Of a stretch of DNA of 64,000 nt, positions 38,154-48,045 are shown in pieces. The position numbers and the translations under genes are program-made. Positions within the stretch are counted from its first letter, which is position 1, and each line of letters starts with the position of its first letter. Under the pieces are notes generated by a model. It searched no databases, had not been told where the DNA came from, and worked only from the letters and a program-made list of their open reading frames with translations. This DNA comes from an uncultured Opitutales bacterium (GTDB taxonomy: Bacteria > Verrucomicrobiota > Verrucomicrobiia > Opitutales > Coraliomargaritaceae): NCBI GenBank assembly GCA_937775295.1, contig CALKBZ010000002.1:47914-111913 (forward strand). Reading direction: 5' to 3'.

Positions 38154-38189
38154 AAAAGTCCCCGACTCGAAAGAGCGGGGACTTTTTTT
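38154..38189 (+). terminator. Rho-independent terminator of fusA
   Basis: AAAAGTCCCCG and CGGGGACTTTT arms form an 11-bp stem followed by more T residues, 24 bp after the stop. Confidence 0.93.
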
Positions 38190-38396
38190 GTTGCTACCAC
38201 GAAACAGCAAGCACTTGGCTGGCAGTGATTGAGAGACAAAAATGTGAATCATTCATTCACCTAGTTCGAGCTACGCAGCGCAAAAAGGTAGCGATTACAG
38301 TAAAGCCTATCCGTACGAAGCAAACCAATGGCACAACGCGCCAGCTATGATGCTCCTATGCCCATCGGGCTTTGAACTAACATTTGCGGAATAAAA

Positions 38397-38474
38397 TGGG
38401 GTGGCTAACGGGATTTGAACCCGCGACCCCCGGCACCACAAGCCGGTGCTCTAACCAACTGAGCTATAGCCACC
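38397..38474 (-). tRNA. tRNA-His (anticodon GUG)
   Basis: On the minus strand the sequence starts GGTGGCTATAGCTCAG, including the genomically encoded G-1. The anticodon stem CCGGC/GCCGG holds loop TTGTGGT with anticodon GTG. The 3' end is TAGCCAC-C-CCA, so C73 pairs with G-1 as expected for tRNA-His, and CCA is encoded. Confidence 0.96.
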
Positions 38475-39006
38475 ATCTGGAGAAATATACAAAGCGCACA
38501 TCCCTAAAGAAAAGCCGATATGCTCTTCCAGATCGCCCACTTGTCAATAGTCCTTTAGAGGAATTTTATCTTTTTTTTAGTGAACTGAAAATCCGATCTG
38601 CAGGGCCCTCAACAGCCACCTCGATTTCTGCCAGTTGAGTGAGAGCTGGCAAAGGATTCCAAGCTCTATGGCAAATTTCCCCGCCCTAATTACACCTCGA
38701 GGATGTCAGCGCGTAACGCGCCACTCAAAGGGAGTTGAATCCAGCCACCCGCAGTAGCGAATCGCGGATAAAGCTTAATCTGTAAGGTCTTGCTCGCAGC
38801 TGTCTATTACGGATAAAGCGAGCAAGCGCAACCACTCGATTCGTGCCATAAATCCTAAGCTTGAATACAACTATGGTCCTGCACTCACGATGCCAATACC
38901 CATCATTAAATGCCTATGAGCGTTTACGTGCACTTGCTAGTAATCGTAAAACACCCATAAGGTCTCTAGTTTCTCAAACAATAGAGCTAAATCAAAATAT
39001 TTTTAT
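38475..39006. other. Noncoding stretch between tRNA-His and the HAD genes
   Basis: These 532 bp contain no supportable gene. The open frame across the tRNA (38384-38638) is a tRNA artefact. Two similar CGGATAAAGC segments lie near 38766 and 38810. The promoter of the HAD pair probably lies at the AT-rich right end. Confidence 0.5.
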
Positions 39007-39669
39007 ATGAAAACAGTACTCTTCGACTTAGACGGCACACTGATAGACCATTTTACCACCATTCATCGTTGCGTCGTGTTGACACAACAGCAGCTCGACC
39101 TGCCAGAGTCAGACTATGACACCGTACGAGCGACTGTCGGTGGCTCTGCGCCAGTGACTCTTGGGATATTGCTGGGTGAAGCATACGTCGATACCGCGCT
39201 ACCAATATTCCAAAATCACTTCGAGCAATTCATGTTTGAAGACCTGATCGCACTACCAGGATCCAACTGGATACTGAACGAACTTAAACAACGCGGCTAC
39301 CAGCTCGCTGTTTTTACCAATAAAAATGGTAATCAATCGCGCGCAATTTTAGACTTTCTAGGACAGGCACAGTACCTAGATGCGATTATCGGCACCGGAG
39401 ACACCCCTTACCGCAAGCCCGACCCAGAGTTCACTGCCCATGCACTCGGATGCTTAAAAGCGTCCTCCGAAGATACTATTCTCATCGGCGACTCGCCCTT
39501 TGACTTCGCCGCCGCAGAAGCAGGCCAGCTCAAAACTTACCTCGTCGCGACAGGCAGCCATACCAAAGCTGAATTGTCTGCGGCAACACAAGCAGCCGGC
39601 ATCTATGCAGACCTATACGAGCTTGGAGCCGCACTATTCAATCTCACCCCCGAAACCAGCAAAGCCTAG
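39007..39669 (+). CDS. HAD-superfamily phosphatase, first of a tandem pair
   Basis: This 220-residue protein has DLDGTLIDH (motif I, nucleophile Asp plus acid/base Asp), VFTNKNG (motif II), KPDPE (motif III Lys) and IGDSPFDFAAAEAG (motif IV). The C1-type helical cap between motifs I and II resembles phosphoglycolate phosphatase (Gph) or pyrophosphatase PpaX types. The substrate cannot be told. Its stop codon is directly followed by the start of a second HAD gene of the same length, so the two are co-translated. Confidence 0.9.
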   Translation: MKTVLFDLDGTLIDHFTTIHRCVVLTQQQLDLPESDYDTVRATVGGSAPVTLGILLGEAYVDTALPIFQNHFEQFMFEDLIALPGSNWILNELKQRGYQLAVFTNKNGNQSRAILDFLGQAQYLDAIIGTGDTPYRKPDPEFTAHALGCLKASSEDTILIGDSPFDFAAAEAGQLKTYLVATGSHTKAELSAATQAAGIYADLYELGAALFNLTPETSKA

Positions 39670-40332
39670 ATGCCACTGACTCCGACACTCTCACGGCCAA
39701 AGGCAATCCTTTGGGATATGGACGGCACCTTGATCGACCAAACAGCTGCGATCATTCGTGCTTACGGCGACGTCATCGAAGCAATGGGTGGCGGCATTCC
39801 CGACCCCGAAGTGATACGCCGAAGCCTCGGTGGGCCGATGGCATCAACCATGGCGTTGTTTATTGATGATGCAGGCTTAGACGAAGCTGCGAAACGCTTT
39901 CGGCTACGCTTCCCAGAGATCATGTTCGATGGTTTGATTATCTTACCCGGCGGACTGGAGCTGATCGAAAGCGCCAATAAAGCAAATATCGCGCAAGTCA
40001 TCTTCACTAATAAACACGGTGACACTGCTCGCAGAGTCAGCGAATATGCCGGCTTCTCCAAATACATACCCATCTGCATCGGCAACACCGACACGGATTG
40101 GCACAAGCCACAGGTAGAACTGACGCGCTATGTATTGGATCAAATCAACGCCTCCGCAACAGGTGCTTGCATGATCGGCGACTCACCAACTGATATCGAA
40201 ACCGCTCACAATGCGGGGCTCCCCTGCTACGGCATCGCCACCGGCGCACATAGCACCGACGAGATGCTAGCGGCTGGAGCTGAAGCAGCCTTCAGCAGTC
40301 TGGTCGAACTCAAAGCAGCCTTCGGTTTGTAG
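39670..40332 (+). CDS. HAD-superfamily phosphatase, second of a tandem pair
   Basis: This 220-residue paralogue of the preceding gene has DMDGTLIDQ, VIFTNKHGDTA, HKPQVE and IGDSPTDIETAHNAG. Same length and same motif spacing indicate a tandem duplication followed by strong divergence (Asp-Met instead of Asp-Leu in motif I, different cap). It begins one base after the upstream stop. A Gph-like small-molecule phosphatase is likely, perhaps with a different substrate from its neighbour. Confidence 0.9.
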   Translation: MPLTPTLSRPKAILWDMDGTLIDQTAAIIRAYGDVIEAMGGGIPDPEVIRRSLGGPMASTMALFIDDAGLDEAAKRFRLRFPEIMFDGLIILPGGLELIESANKANIAQVIFTNKHGDTARRVSEYAGFSKYIPICIGNTDTDWHKPQVELTRYVLDQINASATGACMIGDSPTDIETAHNAGLPCYGIATGAHSTDEMLAAGAEAAFSSLVELKAAFGL

Positions 40333-40348
40333 CGCAAGTCGAGCTAGC

Positions 40349-41053
40349 TCAGTCGTTACGCGAAACAGTCTCGATTTTCTCCTTAATGGAGGCGATTGAA
40401 TTCGCCTTTAGATAACCGCGAAACGCCATCGTCGGCATTACCAGTGAGCGTCGCCCAAGGATTGATCCAGGATTCAACACCGAATGGCAGCCCACCTCCG
40501 CGCCATCACCGACGAGTGCACCGAGTTTACGCAGGCCAGAACCACAGCGCGAACCATCTGGCAACTGCACAGGCACTTCGGATTGATCTAGACGTAGATT
40601 CGAACACGTGACTCCAGCGGCCAAGTGCACTTTATTGCCGAGTACACTGTCGCCAACATAACTAAAATGGGGTACCTGCACTCCATCCAGGAGCAGGCAG
40701 TTTTTAAATTCACAAGAGTTACCCAACACACAATTCGCACCCGCAATCACGAAGCCACGAATATAAACGCCTGGTCGCAATACACAGCCCTCGCCGATAT
40801 AAGCAGGGCCAGTGATCGAACCAAATGGCGGCAACTTAACTGATGGATGAATAAAAACCTGCCCTTCTACATGTAGCCCAGGGGGGATCTCACCTCGAAG
40901 CGATTCAAACTGGAATGCGTTCAGTGCCTGAGCAATCAGCGGTATCCACTGCCACGGAGCGAGTTCGGTAGAGAAGACTCGCTTAAATGGCAAGGACTCG
41001 GGAAAATCAAACAGGTCATGAGCTTTAAGCATTCGAAAACTTGAACCATTCAC
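40349..41053 (-). CDS. Left-handed beta-helix (hexapeptide) protein, GlmU-C-like
   Basis: In this 234-residue protein residues 70-215 show hexapeptide repeats (HPSVKLPPFGSITGPAYIGEG, VYIRGFVIAGANCVLGN, LGNKVHLAAGVTCSN), the parallel beta-helix of acyltransferases and the GlmU C-terminal domain. The N-terminal 60 residues (LKAHDLFDFPESLPF) resemble the linker of UDP-GlcNAc-pyrophosphorylase-like proteins. No nucleotidyltransferase domain is present, so it is a stand-alone helix; an acetyl- or acyltransferase role is possible. A start at the internal ATG 41032 (MLKAHDL) is equally likely. Confidence 0.8.
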   Translation of the reverse strand: MNGSSFRMLKAHDLFDFPESLPFKRVFSTELAPWQWIPLIAQALNAFQFESLRGEIPPGLHVEGQVFIHPSVKLPPFGSITGPAYIGEGCVLRPGVYIRGFVIAGANCVLGNSCEFKNCLLLDGVQVPHFSYVGDSVLGNKVHLAAGVTCSNLRLDQSEVPVQLPDGSRCGSGLRKLGALVGDGAEVGCHSVLNPGSILGRRSLVMPTMAFRGYLKANSIASIKEKIETVSRND

Positions 41054-41152
41054 AGGCTTTTGCGCGAACTTAAAAAATGCTTACAATTCAGGTTTGTTTT
41101 AAGAAACAAAGGTAGTAGATTATTTAAATCACTCATTTAAAACCAAAACCTA

Positions 41153-42448
41153 GTGCACGACGTTAAAGAAAAACCACGAATGGTCGAACGGGCCATGCTC
41201 ATCGGCATCACCCTTCCCGGTCGGGACGACGCAACGACACGCAGCCTCCTCGATGAGCTGCGTGAACTCGTCACCACCCTCGGCATCGGCATACAGCACG
41301 AAGTACAACTCTCAATCCGTAAACCTCAGGCAAAATTCCTGCTTGGTACAGGCAAGGCCGAAGAGATGATCGAACAAGCGAAAGCGCATAATTGCGACGT
41401 CATCGTGTTAGATAATGAGCTCACTCCAGCACAGCAGCGGAACTGGGAGCAAGCCGCGGATGACAATATCTTGGTCATCGATCGCCAAGAGGTGATTCTC
41501 GATATTTTTGGCAAGCGTGCGCAAACCAAAGAAGCTGTCTTGCAAGTGGAATTGGCGCGTCTCGAATACAATTTACCACGCCTGAAAAGCGCATGGACGC
41601 ACCTAAGTCGTCAACGTGGCGGTGGCTCGACGCAACGAGATGCTGGCGAGACCCAGCAAGAGCTGGACCAACGCATGGTGCGCACACAAATCACACGCGT
41701 GAAGCGTGAGCTCGAAAGCGTGATCCAGCAACGTCATGTGCAGCGCAAAAAGCGCATGACCGTGCCCGTGCCGACCTGCGCAATCGTTGGCTACACCAAT
41801 GCCGGTAAATCTTCGTTACTTAACCAGTTAACAAATTCGGACATTCTCGTGGAGGACAAGCTGTTCGCCACGCTCGACCCCACCTCGCGCCGTTGCCCGC
41901 TACCAAGTGGGCAGCCTCTCATTGTAACCGATACAGTCGGCTTTGTGCGCAATCTGCCACACCGCTTAGTCAATGCTTTTAAAGCGACTCTAGAGGAAGC
42001 GGTTGTCTCTAACTTTTTGATTCATGTGCTGGATGTTAACAGCCCGGAGATCGAAGCCCATGCAGAAACCACCCTTTCGGTACTCAATGGACTCGGTGCC
42101 GATAAAAAGAAAATCATTACGGTCTTCAACAAAATCGACGACCTTTGGAGTGAGGATATACGCCTTACCCTGTCTTTTAGGTATCCAGAAGCACTCTTTG
42201 TCAGCGCACAGACCGGGGAAGGTATCCCTGAATTGCTAGAGTGCATCGAAGCCATTGTCGAAAGTGACTTTGCGCAACTGCGCTTGCTCATACCGCATGA
42301 TCGTTATGACTTAGTCGCTCGCCTACACCGCGAAGGTGGCGTGCGCAAAGAAGAGGCGCGAGATGACGGAACTTACATCGTCGGTTCTGTCCCCGAGCGA
42401 ATGCTATCAGCACTGCACCCTTTTCTGCTCAGCAACGACGAGGCCTAA
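41153..42448 (+). CDS. hflX: Ribosome-associated GTPase HflX
   Basis: This 431-residue protein splits stalled 70S ribosomes after heat stress in characterised bacteria. The N-terminal HflX domain has KFLLGTGKAEEM and VLDNELTPAQQRNWE, then the glycine-rich linker HLSRQRGGGSTQRDAGE. The GTPase follows with VGYTNAGKSSLLNQL (G1), DTVGFVRNLPHRLV (G3) and NKIDDL (G4). The annotated start is GTG; an ATG lies nine codons later (41180) and may be the real one. Neighbours are not functionally linked. A short weak hairpin with T-run at 42603-42630 may end the transcript. Confidence 0.95.
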   Translation: MHDVKEKPRMVERAMLIGITLPGRDDATTRSLLDELRELVTTLGIGIQHEVQLSIRKPQAKFLLGTGKAEEMIEQAKAHNCDVIVLDNELTPAQQRNWEQAADDNILVIDRQEVILDIFGKRAQTKEAVLQVELARLEYNLPRLKSAWTHLSRQRGGGSTQRDAGETQQELDQRMVRTQITRVKRELESVIQQRHVQRKKRMTVPVPTCAIVGYTNAGKSSLLNQLTNSDILVEDKLFATLDPTSRRCPLPSGQPLIVTDTVGFVRNLPHRLVNAFKATLEEAVVSNFLIHVLDVNSPEIEAHAETTLSVLNGLGADKKKIITVFNKIDDLWSEDIRLTLSFRYPEALFVSAQTGEGIPELLECIEAIVESDFAQLRLLIPHDRYDLVARLHREGGVRKEEARDDGTYIVGSVPERMLSALHPFLLSNDEA

Positions 42449-42806
42449 GCTCTGCGTGCTTCGATCACCTTTCGAAGGTCTTGGCACCAATCAGAGTTCA
42501 GGGGCTTGGCTTTTTAAGGCACGATAAATAACACTTAAATCTCAATCCCTAAAAGGCTGGTTCACACTGCTTTATTGAGCGGAAACTAATTCTCAGTGAA
42601 GCGGTATAAGTAAAAAAAAAATACCTTTTTCTTAATATCTCATTCTAGCATAAAGGGTATAAATTATATTCAAAGACCAAGAGCTATTTTTAATTAAGAA
42701 TTTTGGCTGTATGCTCATAGCCATGATCAACCCAGTATAATAATAAAAATAAATTCATAATACAGCACTGCGTCGCACTCTTGAGATAATTGATTAAAGT
42801 AAAATC
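42449..42806. other. AT-rich noncoding gap
   Basis: These 358 bp hold no gene. GGTAT-N13-ATACC followed by TTTTT near 42610 could be a weak terminator for hflX. The right part is strongly AT-rich and fits a promoter for the membrane protein. Confidence 0.45.
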
Positions 42807-43367
42807 ATGACCGTATCCAGACATACCACCACACACAACAAATCACTAATTGTCATCCTATGGGGGCTGATCTTCGCAAAATGCTTCACACTGGAATACT
42901 TCGTTCAAGTGTATGCAGTGCCAATTAATTCAGTGCTCTACGTATGGACCCTCACACTCACCATGGCAGCTGTTGCTACATTCGTATTTTTGCGAATAAA
43001 GTCTCAAGAAAGCAGTTTTCAGAAAAGCTTGCAGCGCAATCTAGTCATCTGGGGCACATCGGCAATCGCAATGCTCATCGCCCTTGTCGTGGTATTCACA
43101 TCACAAAGTATCAACCCCTATAGCATTCCATCTCTATTAGCAGTCTTTCTTGGCGCTAGCTACTTGGTTCAAAGTCTGTTAAATAGCACTCTAAGCGACA
43201 CACTCAGCGGCATTGGTTGGTTAATCGGCGCTGGAATTCTCTTTGTACAGGGTGCAGTTGAAAGCCTAATTCTGTTCGCTTTTTTGATCCTCGCACTGTC
43301 AGTCCTCCCAGTAGTCGTTCAAATGATCCGTCCGATGCAAACACGCCAACAGGCAATTCACCGTTAA
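42807..43367 (+). CDS. Integral membrane protein of unknown function
   Basis: This 186-residue protein has about six hydrophobic segments: LIVILWGLIFAKCFTLEYF, VLYVWTLTLTMAAVATFVF, NLVIWGTSAIAMLIALVVVF, SLLAVFLGASYLVQSLL, GIGWLIGAGILFVQG and LILFAFLILALSVLPVVV. No signature residues or family were recognised. It ends 93 bp upstream of the UDG-like gene on the same strand. Function unknown. Confidence 0.7.
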   Translation: MTVSRHTTTHNKSLIVILWGLIFAKCFTLEYFVQVYAVPINSVLYVWTLTLTMAAVATFVFLRIKSQESSFQKSLQRNLVIWGTSAIAMLIALVVVFTSQSINPYSIPSLLAVFLGASYLVQSLLNSTLSDTLSGIGWLIGAGILFVQGAVESLILFAFLILALSVLPVVVQMIRPMQTRQQAIHR

Positions 43368-43460
43368 TCGATGCCGCTGATAACGCGTGCAAATACATAA
43401 TTCGCCTCGCACCAGAAAAGTAGCTGGACGCTCGTGGCTGCTTGGTCAAGGTTCAGCAAT

Positions 43461-44369
43461 ATGTCTACCGATCTCGATCCAATCTATGAGGAACTCAAGC
43501 GCTTACAGCTTGAAGGAATGGATCGTGTCTTCATCGAAGACAGCACAATGGCATTACTGGCACCCATTGCGACTCCAGCGGCACAGCCAATCGCGCCGCC
43601 CGTGCCCGCCATTGACCTGCAAGCCGCAATGAACTCGGGCCATAAGCCCAACGCACCAGCTCCAGAGGAGCTAGCACCACGTAAAAAAGCTGTGCCCACA
43701 ACCACCCCGCTGCCCAACGCCGCAACGGTCGAACTACCGGAAGGCAACGCCGCGACTCAAATGCAATGGCTCCAACAGCAGGTGGAGAACTCGCCGGCAT
43801 GCAAGGAGCGGCTGCGACCGGGCGAAAAAATCGTCTTCGGCGAGGGTGCCCTCACTGCTGATATATTTTATTGTGGCGAGGCCCCCGGCGAGGAAGAAGC
43901 AGCAGTGGGCAGTCCCTTCCAAGGAAAGTCCGGTGAGCTCTTAACCAAAATATTAAGTGCCATGGGTCTCTCGCGTGAGGCGGTTTATATGACCAATATC
44001 CTAAAGTGGCGACCGGAACACGATAAGCCCTACGGCAATCGCCCACCCACTCAGGACGAAATGGAATTTTGCCTGCCCTACTTGAAGGCTCAACTCGAAA
44101 TCGTGCAGCCTAAAGTCATCATTGGCCTTGGCAACGCGACTGTCCTAGGCTTATTAGGAGCAGGTCCCAATCGTAAGATGGCCGCTATTCGTGGCACATG
44201 GCAAACCTTCGAGAAAATCCCCCTTGTCTTCACTTTCCAGCCCTCTTATCTGCTCTTTAATGATACGATGAAGACTAAGCGCATGGCATGGGAAGATATG
44301 TTGAAAGCAATGGATAAAGTCGGCCTGCCGATCAGCGAAAAGCAGCAACGCTTCTTCCAACCCAAGTAG
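43461..44369 (+). CDS. Family 4-like uracil-DNA glycosylase with altered motifs
   Basis: This 302-residue protein has a low-complexity Pro/Ala-rich N-terminal 90 residues and a UDG-superfamily domain with motif 1 GEAPGEEEAAVGSPFQGKSG and VIIGLGNATVLGLLG. Two of the four Fe-S cysteines of family 4 enzymes seem absent (SPACKERLR keeps one; NILKWRP has Trp where Cys is usual). Motif 2, normally HPSxxL, reads TFQPSYLL, with Gln for His. It may remove uracil differently, act on another base, or only bind DNA. The ATG at 43461 was preferred to the frame start at 43434. Confidence 0.82.
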   Translation: MSTDLDPIYEELKRLQLEGMDRVFIEDSTMALLAPIATPAAQPIAPPVPAIDLQAAMNSGHKPNAPAPEELAPRKKAVPTTTPLPNAATVELPEGNAATQMQWLQQQVENSPACKERLRPGEKIVFGEGALTADIFYCGEAPGEEEAAVGSPFQGKSGELLTKILSAMGLSREAVYMTNILKWRPEHDKPYGNRPPTQDEMEFCLPYLKAQLEIVQPKVIIGLGNATVLGLLGAGPNRKMAAIRGTWQTFEKIPLVFTFQPSYLLFNDTMKTKRMAWEDMLKAMDKVGLPISEKQQRFFQPK

Positions 44370-44392
44370 TCGCACGAGTAGCCGCACATCGA

Positions 44393-44427
44393 CAAAAAAG
44401 GCCGCAGTCACCTGCAGCCTTTTTGTA
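44393..44427. terminator. Bidirectional terminator between the UDG and clpC genes
   Basis: ACAAAAAAGGC(C)GCAG and CTGC(A)GCCTTTTTGT form a near-perfect hairpin with A-run on one side and T-run on the other, placed between two convergent genes. Confidence 0.85.
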
Positions 44428-44445
44428 ATTAGAAACTTGTTACAG

Positions 44446-46935
44446 TTATGAACCGGCGGCACCGGACACGTGCTGTTCTTGCTCGAAACTCAGATGATCA
44501 TCCTGCACATCGACCTGAATGACTTCACCACCTTTGATTTCTCCTCCGAGAATGGCTTCAGCCAAAGAATCTTCGAGATGACGCTCAATCGCACGGCGCA
44601 GTGGACGCGCACCATATTTCACGTCGTATCCTTTATCGATTAAGAATGACTTTGCTGCCTCCGAGAAATCAAACACCAGACCTTGGTCCTTCAAACGATT
44701 CGACACGTTACGCAATTCGAGCTCGACGATTGCCTTCATATCCTCACGTCCAAGTGACTTGAAAATCACCAACTCATTCAAGCGATTCAAAAACTCTGGT
44801 TTAAAGACACGCTTGGTCTCATCGAGAATCTTCTCGCGAATCTTCTCATATTCATTCTCAGCATTATCTTCGATACCGAAGCCCATCGACGTGTTACGTT
44901 GAAGAATTTCAGCTCCCACATTCGAGGTCATAATCAAAATCGTATTACGGAAATCGATCTTACGTCCGAGACTATCTGTCAGACGGCCTTCTTCGAGCAC
45001 CTGCAAGAGCAACTGAACTACGTCTGGATGAGCTTTCTCGATTTCGTCAAACAAGACCACTGAATATGGCTTGCGGCGAACTGCTTCAGTCAACTGACCA
45101 CCCTCTTCGTAACCTACATAGCCCGGGGGTGAACCCACCAAACGTGAAACTGAAAACTTTTCCATATATTCAGACATATCAATCTGAATGATGGCATCTT
45201 GATTACCAAACATCTCTTCCGCTAACACTTTTGCTAGTAATGTTTTACCGACACCAGTGGGCCCAAGAAACATAAACGAACCAATCGGACGGCGCGGGTC
45301 TTTTAAGTCAGCACGAGAACGACGAAGCGCTTTGGAGACCACTTCGGTCGCCATATTTTGGCCGATGACCTCAGTCTGTAAATGACTCTCGAGCTTGAGC
45401 AACTTTTTGCTTTCTTTTTGCTCCATGCGTGACAGCGGTATACCCGTCCACGCAGAAACCACTTCGAGCATATCTTCTTCGTCCACCACGATTTTGGTCT
45501 CTTCGCGGCTCTTCTTCCACTCATCGATAATGTCGACTTGTTTTTGACGTAGTTGCTTTTCCTCATCGCGGAATTTAGCGGCCTCCTCGAAGTGCTGCCC
45601 ACTAATCGCATCTTCTTTTTTCGCACAGACATCTTCAATCGTCACATTCATCTCCTCGATTTCCGGGGGACGCTTCAGCGACTCGATACGTGCACGCGCA
45701 CCTGCTTCGTCCAGGATGTCGATAGCTTTATCAGGTAAGAAACGAGCAGTAATATAACGTTCAGATAGTTTAGTTGCTACCTCCAGTGCACCGTCAGTGA
45801 ACTTCACTTTATGGTGATCTTCATATTTACTCCGGATGCCCTTTAAGATTAAAACCGTGTCTTCGACTGAAGGAGCGTCGACCTTGACTGACTGAAAGCG
45901 GCGATCCAAAGCACTGTCCTTTTCAATGTATTTACGATATTCCGCAAGAGTGGTGGCACCGATACACTGCAGTTCACCGCGGCTCAATGCCGGCTTAAAG
46001 ATATTCGAGGCATCCATTGCGCCTTCGGCAGCACCAGCACCCACAATAGTATGCAGCTCATCAATGAAGATAATCACATTCTTGGCGCGTCGAATCTCAT
46101 CCATCACTGCTTTGATACGCTCTTCAAACTGACCACGATATTTCGTGCCAGCGACCATGAGTGCCAAATCTAGTGTGATCACACGCTTATCTGCCAAAAT
46201 CTCTGGAACGACACCTGAGGCAATTTCTAGCGCCAAGCCTTCAACAATCGCAGTCTTACCCACGCCCGCTTCACCAATAATAACCGGATTACTCTTCGTG
46301 CGACGGCACAGGATCTGAACCACACGGCGAATCTCATCCTTACGACCAATCACTGGATCGAGTTCGCCCTTTTTAGCCATCTCAGTTAAATCGCGTCCAA
46401 ACGCTTTCAGCGCAGGGGTCTTGGATTCTTTCTTCTCATCCGATGCCCCGGGGCCTGGGCCTGCGGCAGCTTCTTCTGGATCTCCGGAGAAATTGGGGTC
46501 CAGTTCTGAAAGAATCTCATTACGGCAGCGCTCAATATCAACTTCGAGCAATTTAAGCACGCGTGCAGCAACGCCCTCACCTTCGCGCAACAATCCGAGC
46601 AAAACGTGCTCTGTGCCGACATACGAATGATTCAGGGCCTTGGCTTCTTTACCAGCCAGCGCCAATACCTTTTTAACCCGAGGCGTGTATGGTATATTCC
46701 CAGAAGGTTTACTCTCTGGCCCCATACCAACCTGTTTTTCAACTGCTGCGCGCACAGTCTGCAAGTCGAGCCCCATTTTTTGAAGTACGTTCACGGCCAC
46801 CCCCTGTCCTAAATTAATTAGTCCTAACAATAGGTGTTCAGTTCCGACGTAGTTATGGTGAAAGCGATCCGCTTCTTTTCGAGCCAAAGCGAGCACTTGT
46901 TGTGCTCGCGGAGTAAAGTTATTCATTGGTTCCAT
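44446..46935 (-). CDS. clpC: ClpC AAA+ unfoldase
   Basis: This 829-residue Hsp100 partner of ClpP has two Clp-N repeats in residues 1-150, D1 with [15 protein letters not shown], an M-domain carrying a UVR motif ([15 protein letters not shown] near residue 425), and D2 with [17 protein letters not shown], plus Walker [12 protein letters not shown]. It delivers substrates, including arginine-phosphorylated proteins, to ClpP. It is preceded on the same strand by mcsA and mcsB, giving the order mcsA-mcsB-clpC of Firmicutes, but without ctsR. The ClpP-binding loop is plausible around VGFGIED but was not verified. Confidence 0.97.
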   Translation of the reverse strand: MEPMNNFTPRAQQVLALARKEADRFHHNYVGTEHLLLGLINLGQGVAVNVLQKMGLDLQTVRAAVEKQVGMGPESKPSGNIPYTPRVKKVLALAGKEAKALNHSYVGTEHVLLGLLREGEGVAARVLKLLEVDIERCRNEILSELDPNFSGDPEEAAAGPGPGASDEKKESKTPALKAFGRDLTEMAKKGELDPVIGRKDEIRRVVQILCRRTKSNPVIIGEAGVGKTAIVEGLALEIASGVVPEILADKRVITLDLALMVAGTKYRGQFEERIKAVMDEIRRAKNVIIFIDELHTIVGAGAAEGAMDASNIFKPALSRGELQCIGATTLAEYRKYIEKDSALDRRFQSVKVDAPSVEDTVLILKGIRSKYEDHHKVKFTDGALEVATKLSERYITARFLPDKAIDILDEAGARARIESLKRPPEIEEMNVTIEDVCAKKEDAISGQHFEEAAKFRDEEKQLRQKQVDIIDEWKKSREETKIVVDEEDMLEVVSAWTGIPLSRMEQKESKKLLKLESHLQTEVIGQNMATEVVSKALRRSRADLKDPRRPIGSFMFLGPTGVGKTLLAKVLAEEMFGNQDAIIQIDMSEYMEKFSVSRLVGSPPGYVGYEEGGQLTEAVRRKPYSVVLFDEIEKAHPDVVQLLLQVLEEGRLTDSLGRKIDFRNTILIMTSNVGAEILQRNTSMGFGIEDNAENEYEKIREKILDETKRVFKPEFLNRLNELVIFKSLGREDMKAIVELELRNVSNRLKDQGLVFDFSEAAKSFLIDKGYDVKYGARPLRRAIERHLEDSLAEAILGGEIKGGEVIQVDVQDDHLSFEQEQHVSGAAGS

Positions 46936-46956
46936 AGTAATGTAGTTTGCTAATCG

Positions 46957-48045
46957 TTACTCCTGTTCTTCCAACTTGTCAAAAGCTAGAGCCGGTAGAT
47001 TTAAAAATTCTTGCCGAAGTTTGTCTGCACGCGCAATATCTCGAGCCTCGGGTGCGATCCCCTCTTGCGCAGCAAACTGCACATGCCCAGGCTGACTCTC
47101 AATCACAAGGCGATCGACGTCGGCACGATTCGCTTCTGGCAACATTCCGAAATCGACTGCTAAGCGAATAAATGAAAGTAAATTCAGCGCTTCGTCCGAA
47201 GCGATGACGTGTGTATTCTTCAGCACACCAAAGGCACGGCCAATTTGATCGAGCAACTTCGCGCGATTTTCTTCGAGATACTTGAAGCGCGCGTTTAACT
47301 CATGATCGATCACCGTCTTAAGCACATTTGCTAGACTTTCCAAAATATCGGATTCGCTCTCACCTAAAGTCTGTTGATTTGAAATCTGAAAAATGTGGCC
47401 ACTGGCATCTGAGCCTTCACCGAATAGGCCACGCACAGTAATTCCCAATTGGCGGACCGCACGAATCACACGCTCCATCTGGCCAGAGATCACCAGCCCG
47501 GGCAAATGCATCATCACAGACGCACGTAATCCGGTGCCCAAGTTTGTAGGACAAGCGGTTAAATAGCCGAAATCCTCAGAAAACGCCATGTCGATGGTCT
47601 TTTCCAACTCCGAGTCAAACGTATCGATCAACTTCCAGACTGATTTCAAATTGAAGCCAGCCTTCAAAAACTGAATTCGCAGATGATCTTCCTCGTTGAT
47701 CATGACCGAGCAAGTCTGCCCCTTATTGATGTAAACCCCAGTGCCTTCTTCGCCGTCGCACAGTTCTCGACTGATCAGGTGACGCTCAACTAGCACTTGC
47801 TTCTCCAAGACGGATAAATCTGCGATATCAAAAAAGCTGCCCTTGTTCATCTGCGGCAGCGCACTCAGTTGATCTGCACAACGGGTGAGTACATCGCGGC
47901 GCTGTAAGACATCCGCACGTTCGGGAAATGGCTGACCGACTAAGTTTCTGGCCAGTCGAATTCGAGTGCTAAGCACAACTGGAGCCGCCTTCTTGACTGC
48001 CTGCGCCAACTCAGCGCGCTCATAATTGATGAGTGATTCGATCAT
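46957..48045 (-). CDS. mcsB: Protein-arginine kinase McsB
   Basis: This 362-residue phosphagen-kinase-fold enzyme phosphorylates arginines on damaged proteins as a ClpC degradation tag. VVLSTRIRLARNLVGQPFP is the guanidino-kinase N-loop. GEEGTGVYINKGQTCSVMINEEDHLRIQ, as two pieces, holds ATP-binding Args, and TACPTNLGTGLRASVMMHLPG is the signature with the Cys often conserved in guanidino kinases. Its start overlaps the mcsA stop by 4 bp (ATGA), so the two are translationally coupled; clpC follows after 21 bp. Confidence 0.95.
   Translation of the reverse strand: MIESLINYERAELAQAVKKAAPVVLSTRIRLARNLVGQPFPERADVLQRRDVLTRCADQLSALPQMNKGSFFDIADLSVLEKQVLVERHLISRELCDGEEGTGVYINKGQTCSVMINEEDHLRIQFLKAGFNLKSVWKLIDTFDSELEKTIDMAFSEDFGYLTACPTNLGTGLRASVMMHLPGLVISGQMERVIRAVRQLGITVRGLFGEGSDASGHIFQISNQQTLGESESDILESLANVLKTVIDHELNARFKYLEENRAKLLDQIGRAFGVLKNTHVIASDEALNLLSFIRLAVDFGMLPEANRADVDRLVIESQPGHVQFAAQEGIAPEARDIARADKLRQEFLNLPALAFDKLEEQE

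Noticed and set aside
38384..38638. Open frame reading GWLTGFEPATPGTTSRCSNQLSYSHH
   Set aside because: This is the familiar artefact of translating across a tRNA gene on the opposite strand (tRNA-His).
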